Source: Paenibacillus sp. SYP-B4298
GTDB lineage: Bacteria > Bacillota > Bacilli > Paenibacillales > Paenibacillaceae
Assembly (NCBI RefSeq): GCF_027627475.1
Contig: NZ_CP115484.1
Span: 3,518,001 to 3,582,000, forward strand
Direction of reading: 5' to 3'
DNA length: 64,000 bases
Both the position numbers and the translations under genes were made by a program. Shown one piece after another: positions 17,269-26,291 of the stretch (its first letter is position 1; each line of letters opens with the position of its first letter). The notes under the pieces are model-generated. The model did no database searches. It saw nothing but the letters and a program-made list of their open reading frames with translations, and had not been told where the DNA came from.

Positions 17269-18239
17269 GCACTCGCCTCCCCCAGCCGAAAGAACGTCTT
17301 GGCGAAGGCCACCCCCAGCTCCTGACAGTCCTCCAGCAGCTCGCCCACAATCTCTCCACCGTTGCCGATGTCCTCGCGTTCCATGCAGGACAGCTCAGCG
17401 ATCATCCGCCCTGCCTGGCGAATCATGCGGGCGTGGTTCGCCTTGAGCTGGGCATCCTGGAACTGGATGCCGCTCAGATGGCGGTGCATCTCCAGCAAGG
17501 AGAAGTGAACCGAGCGCGGAAATGCCGGGTGCAGGACAAGAAATTCGTTAATAGCCTCGACCGACACGCCATCCGCATAATAGCGGCGGAACACCTGATA
17601 GCCGCTGACCGACTTGAGCAGAGCCTGCAGATAGGAGTAGCTGCTCTGTTCCTCTGCTCCCCCCGCGCCCACAGCGGATTGAATGATGCGCAGCGTATTC
17701 TCCGCACGCTCCAGGTAGCGACCGCACTCGATGAAGTACCATTCGTTCTCGCGCGGCATAACCGACTGGCTGATCCCGAGGAAGAGCGCCGTCCACTCCT
17801 TGATCCGAATATAGAACTGATGCGGAGATTCGCCGGACAGCTCCTCCTGACGCTTGTCACGGAGCCATAGATAGAATGTATTGATCGCATCCCACATCTC
17901 GGTAGGCACCTTCTCACGCAAGGTGCGAAGATTGCCGCGGGCGTGTTGGATACAGGAAATAAGCGAATTGGCGTGCTCGCGGTCATGTGTGACATAGTAC
18001 AGCACGTCGCTCTCTGTATAGCCGCTGTAGCGCTGCTCATAGATCGATCGGCAGCCGAGCGCGTCCACGATGCGAATCCAGCGCTGTGCCGCGCGCTGCT
18101 GTAATTCTTCAGTGTCCGCTGCTGAATGGTCGGCCTCCGATTGCAGATGGTAGTGCACATCGATCAGCCGCGCGTGATTTTCCGCCCGTTCCATATAACG
18201 CCCGACCCAAAACAAGCTTTCTGCATTGCGGTTCAGCAT
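17265..18239 (-). CDS. Alpha-E domain protein
   Basis: 324 aa, mostly alpha-helical. The N-terminus MLNRNAESLFWVGRYMERAE is the family hallmark, and a second FIECGRYLERAENTLRII occurs near residue 170. AAGGAGGAG precedes the ATG. This family nearly always sits beside a circularly permuted ATP-grasp gene and a transglutaminase, as here. It is thought to assist the ligase, although no activity has been shown. Confidence 0.9.
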   Translation of the reverse strand: MLNRNAESLFWVGRYMERAENHARLIDVHYHLQSEADHSAADTEELQQRAAQRWIRIVDALGCRSIYEQRYSGYTESDVLYYVTHDREHANSLISCIQHARGNLRTLREKVPTEMWDAINTFYLWLRDKRQEELSGESPHQFYIRIKEWTALFLGISQSVMPRENEWYFIECGRYLERAENTLRIIQSAVGAGGAEEQSSYSYLQALLKSVSGYQVFRRYYADGVSVEAINEFLVLHPAFPRSVHFSLLEMHRHLSGIQFQDAQLKANHARMIRQAGRMIAELSCMEREDIGNGGEIVGELLEDCQELGVAFAKTFFRLGEASA

Positions 18240-18252
18240 TTCGATCTCCTCC

Positions 18253-19713
18253 TTATTCGTCTTGCAGCACCCAGGTATCCTTCACTCCGCCGCCTTGAGA
18301 GGAGTTGACAACCAGCGAGCCCTCCTTCATCGCCACGCGCGTCAGTCCGCCCGGGATGACATGCAGGTCGCTGCCCATCAAGGCGAAGGCTCTCAGATCG
18401 ATATGTCGCGGCGCCATCGCACCACCTTGCATCACCGGCGCTCGCGAGAGCATCATCGTCGTCTGGGCAATATAGCGCTCCGGATGAGCGATGATCGCTT
18501 CTCTGAAGGCCGCCAGCTCCTTCGCTGTAGCCGCCGGGCCGATCAGCATCCCATAACCGCCCGACAGGGACGTTTCCTTGACCACCAGCTCGCTCAGATG
18601 CTCCAGCACGAATGCCCTGTCCTCCTTGCGGGAGAGCAGATACGTCGGGACATTATTCAGCAGCGGCTCCTCGCCCAGATAGTAACGAATCATATCGGGC
18701 ACATAAGCATATACCGCCTTGTCATCTGCGACCCCGGTGCCCGGTGCATTCGCGATCGCGACATTGCCGGCGCGGTACGCATTCATCAGACCGGGCACGC
18801 CCAGCAGCGAGTCAGGCTGGAACGCGAGCGGGTCAAGATAGTCATCATCGATGCGGCGATAGATAACATCTACTTGCCGCAGACCACGCAGATCCCTGAG
18901 ATAGATCTTGTGGTTGTGATAGACCAGATCCCTGCCCTCCACAAGATGAATACCCATCTGCTGCGCCAGGAAGGTATGCTCGTAATAAGCCGAGTTATAG
19001 CTCCCCGGCGTCAGCAGCACGATGAGCGGGTCCTTCTTGCCCGAAGGCGCCAGACTTCGCAGCGAGCGAAGGAAGTGATTCAGACTGTGCTCGATGTTCT
19101 GCACCGAGCAGGAGAAGTACAAGTCATGGAATAGCTCGCTCATCAACGTTCTGCCTTTATAGAGATAGGAAAATCCTGAAGGCGAACGCAAATTATCCTC
19201 CAGCACATAATATTGTCCCCGCTCATCGCGAATCAGGTCGATGCCTGATGTGGTCATATAAGCGTTGCAGGGAACATCAAAGCCCACCATCTCCGGTCGA
19301 AAATAGGTGTTCCCGACAATCATCCGCCGCGGAATCAGCCCGTCCGCTACAATCCGCTGCTCATGATAGATGTCGCAGGTGAAAGCATTGAGCGCCCGCA
19401 CACGCTGCTTGATTCCCTGCTCCACCATGCGCCACTCCGCTCCCGGAATGACACGGGGAATATAATCGAAAGGAATCGTTCGCTCCAGCGGCTCCCGCTG
19501 ATTGGGCGAATAGAGGGTGAAGGTGATGCCCTCCTCCAGCATTCGTTGCTCCAGCGCCTGCTGTCTATAGGACAGCTCCGAAGCCTTCAGCCTGGAGAAT
19601 TGCCGGTGAATGGGCTCATAATGCGCTCTCACCGTCATATCCGGCATGAACATTTCATCAAAGAATGAATGAGCATCATAGTAATACGGCTGCGACTTTC
19701 GAGCTGTCGACAT
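18253..19713 (-). CDS. Circularly permuted ATP-grasp protein
   Basis: 486 aa from the ATG at 19713, which follows GGAGGAGG; a GTG at 19731 lies inside that site and is less likely. Family features include YYYDAHSFFDEMF, then RTIPFDYIPRVI, RRMIVGNTYFRPEM, DLIRDERGQYYVLEDNLRSP (an ATP-grasp metal/ATP patch) and VVKETSLSGGYGMLIGP. It probably activates a carboxylate with ATP and joins it to an amine, making a small peptide or amide. It is the first gene of the trio, with 13 bases to the alpha-E gene. Confidence 0.9.
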   Translation of the reverse strand: MSTARKSQPYYYDAHSFFDEMFMPDMTVRAHYEPIHRQFSRLKASELSYRQQALEQRMLEEGITFTLYSPNQREPLERTIPFDYIPRVIPGAEWRMVEQGIKQRVRALNAFTCDIYHEQRIVADGLIPRRMIVGNTYFRPEMVGFDVPCNAYMTTSGIDLIRDERGQYYVLEDNLRSPSGFSYLYKGRTLMSELFHDLYFSCSVQNIEHSLNHFLRSLRSLAPSGKKDPLIVLLTPGSYNSAYYEHTFLAQQMGIHLVEGRDLVYHNHKIYLRDLRGLRQVDVIYRRIDDDYLDPLAFQPDSLLGVPGLMNAYRAGNVAIANAPGTGVADDKAVYAYVPDMIRYYLGEEPLLNNVPTYLLSRKEDRAFVLEHLSELVVKETSLSGGYGMLIGPAATAKELAAFREAIIAHPERYIAQTTMMLSRAPVMQGGAMAPRHIDLRAFALMGSDLHVIPGGLTRVAMKEGSLVVNSSQGGGVKDTWVLQDE

Positions 19714-19770
19714 GCCTACCGCCTCCTCCACAAATGACCAACCTACACGATGAATGTAATATTATTTAAC

Positions 19771-19834
19771 AAAAATATTAAATAGGCGATACCAGCATGA
19801 TTTATTACTTTCAATCATACTGGCATCGCCTATT
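19771..19834 (-). terminator. Terminator of the HemAT-like gene
   Basis: Long hairpin: AATAGGCGAT plus ACCAG on the left (from 19781) pairs with CTGG and ATCGCCTATT on the right (to 19834). Read on the minus strand it ends in TTTAATATTTTTG. It lies between the HemAT-like gene and the ATP-grasp operon. Confidence 0.75.
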
Positions 19835-19908
19835 TATGTCAATAAAATTAACATATAATTCTGATAATTTCGAATATGTAACACTATATGTAACATGTTA
19901 ACGCTTGC

Positions 19909-20916
19909 TTATTTTTTCAACTCCTCCAGTTCCTTGCTGACCTTGTCAATCATCTGCACAAACACAGCTAACTCCTCAGAGCTGGCCGCTTGCTTGCGGG
20001 CTTGCACACTTGTCTTCTCTGACTCGGAACGTACACTGGACACTTTATGCTCTATCGAGTCAAGACGCTCCTGAATTTCATTTAGCGCTACTCTTGAGTT
20101 AGCCGCCAGCTTGCGCACCTCATTGGCCACAACCTCGAATCCTCGTCCATGATCGCCTGCCCGTGCTGCCTCAATCGCCGCATTCAGACCGAGTAGATGC
20201 GTCTGATCGGATATCCCCTTGATTAGCGAGCCCATCTCGGCAATCTGCTCAATCTCTCCCTTCAGCTCGCCAAGCAACTGATGTGAACTCTCCTGCGCCT
20301 CTGCCGTCGCAACCGCCGTCTGGGCGATGGACTTGGTACTCGTATCGAGCTGTACAATCATTCCCGCGAGCTCCTGGACTGCCGAGGTGACGGCTTCCAG
20401 CATCATCTGCTGGTTGTTGGCCAGACCCTGCAGCGCAAGCTGCTCCTCTCTCTGATAAGCTTCCAGCACCAGTTGGGAGTCCAGATTGAACATCTTGCTC
20501 ACTGTGAACAGAATCCGTTGCCATTCACCGGGCAGCACCCGCGCAAACACCTGGGTCGCAATATCCAGATAGATCATATAGGTACCCAAGTACCAATCTG
20601 TCGTCAAGCCGATTCGGGAATGAACTTGTCCAATTCTTACCCGGTTATCTATAAATGCGGAGTCAATCATGCCATCCGTTAGGGATAACCAGTAATCCCT
20701 CTGTGTCCCCTTCAGCCGCTCGAGCGTACTGAACCGACCAATCAGCTCGCGCAGATGGGGAACCTGCTCTACCCTTTCATAGAAGCGGTCTACGACCTCA
20801 GACACCACCTGCTCAAATACGGGGCGGTAATCTTCCAGCAGCTTTAAATCATCCTCACCAATTCCGGTATATTTCAATTGCTTTTCACGCTCTGGAGTAA
20901 CATTTATCCTTGACAT
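19909..20916 (-). CDS. HemAT-like globin-coupled oxygen sensor / soluble MCP
   Basis: 335 aa. Residues 10-170 form a globin sensor: [20 protein letters not shown], then the proximal-type His in [19 protein letters not shown] near residue 99, with a Tyr in [10 protein letters not shown] near 75 where HemAT has its distal-side tyrosine. The second half is a short MCP signalling domain with the conserved tip ([32 protein letters not shown]). At 335 aa it is about 100 residues shorter than B. subtilis HemAT, so the signalling hairpin is reduced. Expected role is aerotaxis or an oxygen-linked output through CheW/CheA. ATG 20916 fits AGGGGG better than the GTG just before it. Confidence 0.88.
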   Translation of the reverse strand: MSRINVTPEREKQLKYTGIGEDDLKLLEDYRPVFEQVVSEVVDRFYERVEQVPHLRELIGRFSTLERLKGTQRDYWLSLTDGMIDSAFIDNRVRIGQVHSRIGLTTDWYLGTYMIYLDIATQVFARVLPGEWQRILFTVSKMFNLDSQLVLEAYQREEQLALQGLANNQQMMLEAVTSAVQELAGMIVQLDTSTKSIAQTAVATAEAQESSHQLLGELKGEIEQIAEMGSLIKGISDQTHLLGLNAAIEAARAGDHGRGFEVVANEVRKLAANSRVALNEIQERLDSIEHKVSSVRSESEKTSVQARKQAASSEELAVFVQMIDKVSKELEELKK

Positions 20917-21059
20917 CACGCATGCCCCCTGGCAACGATAAGATTAAGACTAATAATGGCATTGTGACGCAATGAATGGTATCTGTCAATATTTCATAGC
21001 CCAATGAAACACAGCGGAGCATCCCCCTCCGAAGGGCGCTCCGCCGTGTAACAATTCAC

Positions 21060-22955
21060 CTATCGATTAAGCAAGCTGCCTACATATCTTAACAACTCAT
21101 TCGAGCAGACCGGGCAGTAGCCGTGGTCGTCCATCAGCCGCTTCGTCACCTCATTAATGCGCTTGAGTTGATTTTCATCCGGCGTCTTCGTCGAGGTCGT
21201 AATTTTGACAATATCCTTCAGATCCACGAACAGCTTCTTCTCGATCGCCTCCCGCAGCCGGTCATGGCTGGCATAATCGAATTTCCGTCCTTTGCGCGAG
21301 TAGGTGGAGATACGGATCAGAATCTCTTCCCGGAACGCCTTCTTGGCATTCTCCGAAATGCCGATCTGCTCTTCGATGGAGCGCATCAGCCTCTCGTCCG
21401 GCTCCATCTCCTCTCCCGTCAGCGGGTCCTTGATCTTCGTCCAGTTGCAATACGATTCGATGTTGTCCAGATAGTTCTCAAACAGCGTGCGCGCTGACTC
21501 CTCGAACGAGTAGACAAACGCCTTTTGCACCTCTTTCTTCGCCAGGCTGTCATACTCCTTGCGCGCCACCGAAATAAAGTTTAAGTATCGCTCCCGCTCC
21601 TCCTTCGTTATCGACGGGTGCTGGTCCATGCCATCCTTGAGCGCGCGCAGCACATCCAGCGCATTAATGCACTGCAGATCCTGCTTGATCAAGGCGCTGG
21701 ATATGCGATTGATGACATACCGCGGATCGATGCCAGTCATGCCCTCCTCGATGAACTCGCTCTGCATCTCCTTCAGATCCGCTTCTTTATACCCTTCCAC
21801 CTCCTGGCCATCATACATGCGCATTTTTTTGACCAGATCCATTCCTTGCTTCTTCGTTTCCTTGAGGCGCGTGAGGATCGAGAAGATCGCGGCGGAGCGC
21901 AGCGCATGCGGTGCAATGTGGACATGCTTCATATCGCTCTGGCCGATAAGCTTGGAATAAATCTTCTCCTCCTCAGACACCTTCAGATTATACGGCACCG
22001 GCATGACAATCATCCGCGACTGCAGCGCTTCATTCTTCTTGTTGGCGATAAACGATCGATACTCTGTCTCATTCGTATGGGCCACGATCAGCTCATCGGC
22101 CGAGATGAGGGCGAAGCGCCCTGCCTTGAAGTTGCCCTCCTGGGTCAATGAGAGCAGGTTCCACAGAAACTTCTCATCGCACTTGAGCATCTCCTGGAAC
22201 TCCATCAGCCCGCGGTTCGCCTTGTTCAGCTCGCCATCGAACCGGTATGCCCGCGGATCGGATTCCGAGCCATATTCGGTAATGGTCGAAAAGTCGATGC
22301 TGCCTGTCAGATCAGCGATATCCTGCGATTTCGGATCAGATGGACTGAACGTGCCGATGCCGACCCGGTTATCCTCGGAGATGAGCACCCGCTCCACCGC
22401 CACCTGGTCAATCTGCCCCTCATATTCCGTCTTCAGACGCAACTGGCAGGAAGGGCATAGATTGCCCTCGATTCTCACCCCCAGCTCCCGCTCAATATCG
22501 GGACGCAGCTCATGTGGAATGAGATGCAACGGATCTTCATGCATCGGGCAGCCCTGGATGGCGTAGACCGCCCCGCTGTCCGTGCGCGAATATCTCTCCA
22601 GCCCCTTCTTCAGCATCGTGACTAATGTCGACTTGCCGCCGCTAACGGGCCCCATGAGCAGCAAAATCCGCTTTCTCACATCCAGCCGCCTCGCAGCCGA
22701 ATGAAAATATTCCTCCACGAGCTTCTCGATGGCCCGGTCAAGCCCAAAAATCTCCTGTTCAAAAAACTTGTAGCGCTTGACGCCCCCGACCTCATCGACC
22801 CCATAAGACTTGATCATCTCATAGACTCGTGCATGAGCTGTCATCGCCGGAGTTGGATCTACCCTCAACAGCTCGATGTAGTCCTTGAAAGTCCCTGTCC
22901 AAGCGAGCTTCTCATTCTCTGCTTTGTAAGCCGATATGCGTTCAAAAATATCCAT
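21060..22955 (-). CDS. prkA: PrkA serine protein kinase / AAA+ protein
   Basis: 631 aa, normal for PrkA/YeaG. The N-terminal AAA part has GPVSGGKSTLVTMLKKGLER (Walker A, about residue 105) and MEFQEMLKCDEKFLWNLLSL downstream. The central CPSCQLRLKTEYEG pair and the C-terminal CPVCSNELLRYVG are typical. In Bacilli it is a sporulation protein of the mother cell and a partner of YhbH; kinase, AAA+ and protease-like activities have all been proposed. GGAGGAGAC precedes the ATG. Confidence 0.95.
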   Translation of the reverse strand: MDIFERISAYKAENEKLAWTGTFKDYIELLRVDPTPAMTAHARVYEMIKSYGVDEVGGVKRYKFFEQEIFGLDRAIEKLVEEYFHSAARRLDVRKRILLLMGPVSGGKSTLVTMLKKGLERYSRTDSGAVYAIQGCPMHEDPLHLIPHELRPDIERELGVRIEGNLCPSCQLRLKTEYEGQIDQVAVERVLISEDNRVGIGTFSPSDPKSQDIADLTGSIDFSTITEYGSESDPRAYRFDGELNKANRGLMEFQEMLKCDEKFLWNLLSLTQEGNFKAGRFALISADELIVAHTNETEYRSFIANKKNEALQSRMIVMPVPYNLKVSEEEKIYSKLIGQSDMKHVHIAPHALRSAAIFSILTRLKETKKQGMDLVKKMRMYDGQEVEGYKEADLKEMQSEFIEEGMTGIDPRYVINRISSALIKQDLQCINALDVLRALKDGMDQHPSITKEERERYLNFISVARKEYDSLAKKEVQKAFVYSFEESARTLFENYLDNIESYCNWTKIKDPLTGEEMEPDERLMRSIEEQIGISENAKKAFREEILIRISTYSRKGRKFDYASHDRLREAIEKKLFVDLKDIVKITTSTKTPDENQLKRINEVTKRLMDDHGYCPVCSNELLRYVGSLLNR

Positions 22956-23447
22956 GCGCCCTGTCTCCTCCCATCGCTCCCGCTGCGTGCATCTTCTGTT
23001 CTCCCCAGCACTTCATTGCCTGTTCCGTGCGGTCAAGCCCCAAAGACCCGCCCTCCACGGATCAGACAGCAGACACTTGATTCACTCTATACGCCCTACG
23101 CCGCCGCCCTGCCCCACAGCCAACCGCATAGCCACCGGCGATGCCGTCCGATGAGCAGCACCGTACAGTCATCGCTCAGAAATTCAAATTACTCTATAGG
23201 GGAACCCTATAGATGGCCACATTGGATTAAGCTGATGCCCAAAATTATGGAGTAATACATTCCTATGCATTGAGAGAGGGGAAGTTGCCCCATTTTTTTG
23301 TGCGTATCTGCAAAATAACATCGTCAACCGCAGCCGCTATCTCCTAGTAATCAGCGACTCCCGGGCTACAAGCATGGGCGCCCGCCGCGACAGAGCTTGT
23401 GGTATACTGGTTGCTATACTTAACTTTTACATAAGGAGAGAGCAAGC
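22956..23447. other. Intergenic region with a perfect inverted repeat
   Basis: About 490 bases between the divergent prkA and DUF2161 genes. The clear structure is CTATAGGG-GAA-CCCTATAG at 23194-23212, a perfect 8-base inverted repeat that could be an operator or short hairpin. A good sigma-E match for prkA was not found. No small gene with a ribosome binding site was seen. Confidence 0.5.
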
Positions 23448-24197
23448 TTGGCCATCAAGCACGAAAGCGAGCTCTATGAGCCCATCAAGCAATACTATGA
23501 ACAGCGTGGCTATACTGTCAAAGGAGAGGTGCTGCGCTGTGATCTGGTCGCCATTCGGGAGGGAACGGACAGCGAAGAGGACATGCTGATTGTGGAAATG
23601 AAAAAGACGTTCAATCTCGCTCTGCTGCTGCAGGGCGTCGAACGTCTGCGCCTGTCGTGTCAGGTCGTGCTGGCTGTAGAGCGCAACCGCTCCAAGAGAG
23701 GCGCCCATAACCAGCGCTTCGGCGAGCTTGCCGAGCTATGCCGGATGCTGGGACTGGGGCTGATGACCGTCACCTTCTATAAGACGAAGCAGCCGCAGAT
23801 TGAGATGCTGTGCGAGCCGGGCGACACGCCGCGCAGAACGATGCGGCGCGCCCGCGCCAGCCGCACGCTGCGGGAGTTCAAGGAGCGCTCCGGCGACTAC
23901 AATACGGGCGGTGTCACCGGACGCAAGCTGATGACCGCCTACAAGGAGAAGGCGCTGCGCTGCGCCTGGGCGCTCCAGCAGCTCGGCCCGTCCGCGCCGC
24001 GTGCGATTGCCGCTCACACCGATGTCAGTCAAGCCGGCGCTGTGCTGCGCAACAACTATTACGGCTGGTTCGAGCGGAGCGCGCGCGGCGTGTACCAGTT
24101 GCGCTCGCCAGGCGAGCAGGCGCTAGCGGAGCATGCTGCGGTCATAGCTGCCTGGCTCGAGGCTTCCGGCAGAGCCGTACTGCCGCCAAGCCTTTAG
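23448..24197 (+). CDS. DUF2161 family putative PD-(D/E)XK phosphodiesterase
   Basis: 249 aa. The N-terminal half looks like a nuclease-superfamily fold: an E near the N-terminus (KHESELYEPIKQYYEQRGY), CDLVAIR and the ML(I)VEMKK motif near 48-54, which would give the D...ExK site. The C-terminal half has a helix-rich winged-helix-like region (LMTAYKEKALRCAWALQQLG). The start is a TTG after AAGGAGAGAG. The stop overlaps the stop of the converging aminotransferase-like gene. Biological role unknown. Confidence 0.8.
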   Translation: MAIKHESELYEPIKQYYEQRGYTVKGEVLRCDLVAIREGTDSEEDMLIVEMKKTFNLALLLQGVERLRLSCQVVLAVERNRSKRGAHNQRFGELAELCRMLGLGLMTVTFYKTKQPQIEMLCEPGDTPRRTMRRARASRTLREFKERSGDYNTGGVTGRKLMTAYKEKALRCAWALQQLGPSAPRAIAAHTDVSQAGAVLRNNYYGWFERSARGVYQLRSPGEQALAEHAAVIAAWLEASGRAVLPPSL

Positions 24198-25531
24198 CTG
24201 CGGGCAGTGAATGCCGCCACCGCCTGCCCGAGACGCCGCACTCCCTCCTCCAACTGCTCCTCTGACGTCTGGCAGTAGTTAAGGCGCAAACCTTCGCCAT
24301 GACCGCTTGCTCCGCCTTGCTGCCGCCCTTCTCCTGCCTGCTGCCGCCCCGCTTCGAATAATACGCCATCCGCCAGCAGCACGCCGCAGCGCTCCGCCTC
24401 GCGCAGCAGCGCCGTGGCTGCCAGTCCCGGCGGGAGCCGCAGCCACAGGAACATCCCGCCGCGCGGCTCCTCCCAGCGCAGAGCGGGCGCATGATCGCGC
24501 AGCAGCGCCTTCGTGCGCAGCAGCCGCCTGGAGCAGACTGCCGCCAGCCGCTTCAGTTGCTCCGCCAGCTTCAGCTTGGGCAGCAGCCTGCCAAGGGTCA
24601 ACTGCTGCCCAAGCGGCAGGGCGTAGCGATGCGCTCCGCCCGCCAGCGACGGGATCAGCGGCGTTGCAGTCATGATCCAGGCCGCCTGCAGGACTGGCGC
24701 GTTGTGCTCCGCAGCCAGCGCGCCCCAGGAGCCGATGTGGATGACACCGCTCCACTTCGCCGCAGTGTCGTCCGGGCTCTGGGTCGCACGCGCAGCCAGA
24801 CGAGCTCCATGCGCCTCATACGCGGCCTTGGAGCCTGCCAGCAGCGATGACTTCGGCAAGCTCCCATTCAGCGCTAGACCGCTGTATGGATGATCCTCTA
24901 TTATCGGGACGCCGCTGCGCGCGGCCAGATGAAGCAGACTCTCGCGCCATTCGCTATCCCAACTGGAGCCGTCCGCCGGGTGGAGATCCGGCATCACATA
25001 GATGCACAGCGGACGCAGTCTGGCTAGCTGCGCCCCGATCCGTCGCATGTCGCGCTCTGCCCCACCCTGTCCAGTTGGATCGCCGCAGTCCATCGGTACG
25101 ATGGATAACCCTAGCGTGCGCATCAACTTCATGCTGCGCCTGCAGCTTCGGGCTTGCACCAGCACCGCTCCCCCTCCCTCGCGGTCTATGAGCGTCCTCA
25201 GCACCCATTCCAGCGCAGACAGTCTTTCCTTGGCGACCAGAAGTTGGCTGTGCCGAGTGATTCCCGTACCATGGCAGCGTCTCATGTGAGCATTGATCTC
25301 ACCTGCAAGTAATAGGTTTGTCCCTATTTCTCCATCTTGCCCCTTCAGGCAACACGACAATTGACGGTCGTCTTCATGAATTGCGGATATAATAAGACGG
25401 TCATATAGCGAATCCTCTGCCAACGAGATGCATTCGCACGTTATCCCAGCAGTTGCAGCCGCAAGCAGCTCATGAAGTCCCCCTCCGGCCCGTCTCTTAC
25501 TAGCCTCGCCGCTACCTTGCTCCATCCCCAC
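24194..25531 (-). CDS. Degenerate MocR-like class I aminotransferase homologue
   Basis: 445 aa with the outline of the aminotransferase domain of MocR/PdxR regulators: an IEDHPYSGLAL patch near 211-221 (the EDD.Y motif) and EEPRGGMFLWLRLP near 385. The usual N-terminal GntR winged helix is not recognisable. At the PLP-lysine motif (normally GSFSK..APGLRIGW) the sequence is GSWGALAAEHNAPVLQAAWI at 267-286. Both the catalytic Lys and the phosphate-binding Arg therefore appear replaced, and ordinary transaminase chemistry is unlikely. The start is uncertain (GTG at 25531, ATG at 25525). It converges on the DUF2161 gene with overlapping stops. Confidence 0.7.
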   Translation of the reverse strand: MGMEQGSGEASKRRAGGGLHELLAAATAGITCECISLAEDSLYDRLIISAIHEDDRQLSCCLKGQDGEIGTNLLLAGEINAHMRRCHGTGITRHSQLLVAKERLSALEWVLRTLIDREGGGAVLVQARSCRRSMKLMRTLGLSIVPMDCGDPTGQGGAERDMRRIGAQLARLRPLCIYVMPDLHPADGSSWDSEWRESLLHLAARSGVPIIEDHPYSGLALNGSLPKSSLLAGSKAAYEAHGARLAARATQSPDDTAAKWSGVIHIGSWGALAAEHNAPVLQAAWIMTATPLIPSLAGGAHRYALPLGQQLTLGRLLPKLKLAEQLKRLAAVCSRRLLRTKALLRDHAPALRWEEPRGGMFLWLRLPPGLAATALLREAERCGVLLADGVLFEAGRQQAGEGRQQGGASGHGEGLRLNYCQTSEEQLEEGVRRLGQAVAAFTARS

Positions 25532-25719
25532 CGCTCATCGCCCCCCATCTGCCACAGTATACGCTGCTGCTTGCCTGTTCGTAACCTCTCGCTAGGAACG
25601 CTCCATCGACTGCGTCAACCTATTCGGAGGAAATGTAACAATCTGTTCACAACTTTATGCGTTTTCTTTTACAAAGGGATTGGGTATAATATAGGCAATG
25701 CTTTTTGGAGGTGTGTACG

Positions 25720-25824
25720 ATGGAAATCTCATTGAATTTCGTCATTATCATGATCGTGATGGCTCTGTTTTTGACCGCTATGTTCACGGCGTCCTACAAC
25801 GAAGATAAGACAAAAGGCCTATAA
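25720..25824 (+). CDS. 34-aa single-helix membrane peptide
   Basis: A short frame with ATG at 25720 after a strong TGGAGGTG. It codes for one hydrophobic helix (FVIIMIVMALFLTAMF) and a polar tail ending NEDKTKGL. A -10-like TATAAT lies at 25685-25690 and a terminator follows at once, so it is a complete monocistronic unit. Small proteins of this shape often act as subunits or regulators of membrane complexes; no specific family was recognised. Confidence 0.65.
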   Translation: MEISLNFVIIMIVMALFLTAMFTASYNEDKTKGL

Positions 25825-25829
25825 GAAAA

Positions 25830-25860
25830 GGAGCCCTCCATCTGGAAGGCTCCTTCTTCT
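25830..25860 (+). terminator. Terminator of the 34-aa peptide gene
   Basis: GGAGCCCTCC, ATCT loop, GGAAGGCTCC, followed by TTCTTCT. Confidence 0.75.
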
Positions 25861-26039
25861 ATGCCGCAACACGCTGCAACATCAGGACAACTCCGTTGAT
25901 TCCCCGATCCACCAGAACAACTGCGGAATGAAGCTGCGGCAACACGACGTATGTTGATTCCGTCATTGTATAATGGAGTGACGTAGCTGCAACGGAACAG
26001 GCCAGTTAGCCGACTATAGAAGCCGCTGGCCCATGCCCA

Positions 26040-26291
26040 TTACGCGCGGCGCAATTGGGACATATCCTGAATGCAGGACGCACACAAGTAACGCTCTTTG
26101 AATTCGCGCACCTCTTCCATAGATCCACAAAAAACACATCTAGGACGGTAACGCTCCAAAATAATATGATCTCCCTGCACCAGAATTTCTACGGGATCGC
26201 CCTCATTCATCTGGTATCTTTTACGAAGGGATTTGGGTAGGACAATACGCCCCAACTGGTCAACTTTTCTTACTACTCCTGCTGGTTTCAC
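26040..26291 (-). CDS. AbrB/SpoVT-family regulator with a C-terminal zinc ribbon
   Basis: 83 aa. Residues 1-48 are a swapped-hairpin AbrB DNA-binding domain (GVVRKVDQLGRIVLPKSLRK, then EGDPVEILVQGD). Residues 50-80 differ from AbrB: CVFCGS and YLCASCIQDM place two CxxC pairs about 20 residues apart, as in a small zinc ribbon. It is shorter than AbrB (94-96 aa) and lacks its usual multimerisation tail. Probably a dimeric or tetrameric transition-state-type regulator. It stands alone. Confidence 0.82.
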   Translation of the reverse strand: MKPAGVVRKVDQLGRIVLPKSLRKRYQMNEGDPVEILVQGDHIILERYRPRCVFCGSMEEVREFKERYLCASCIQDMSQLRRA

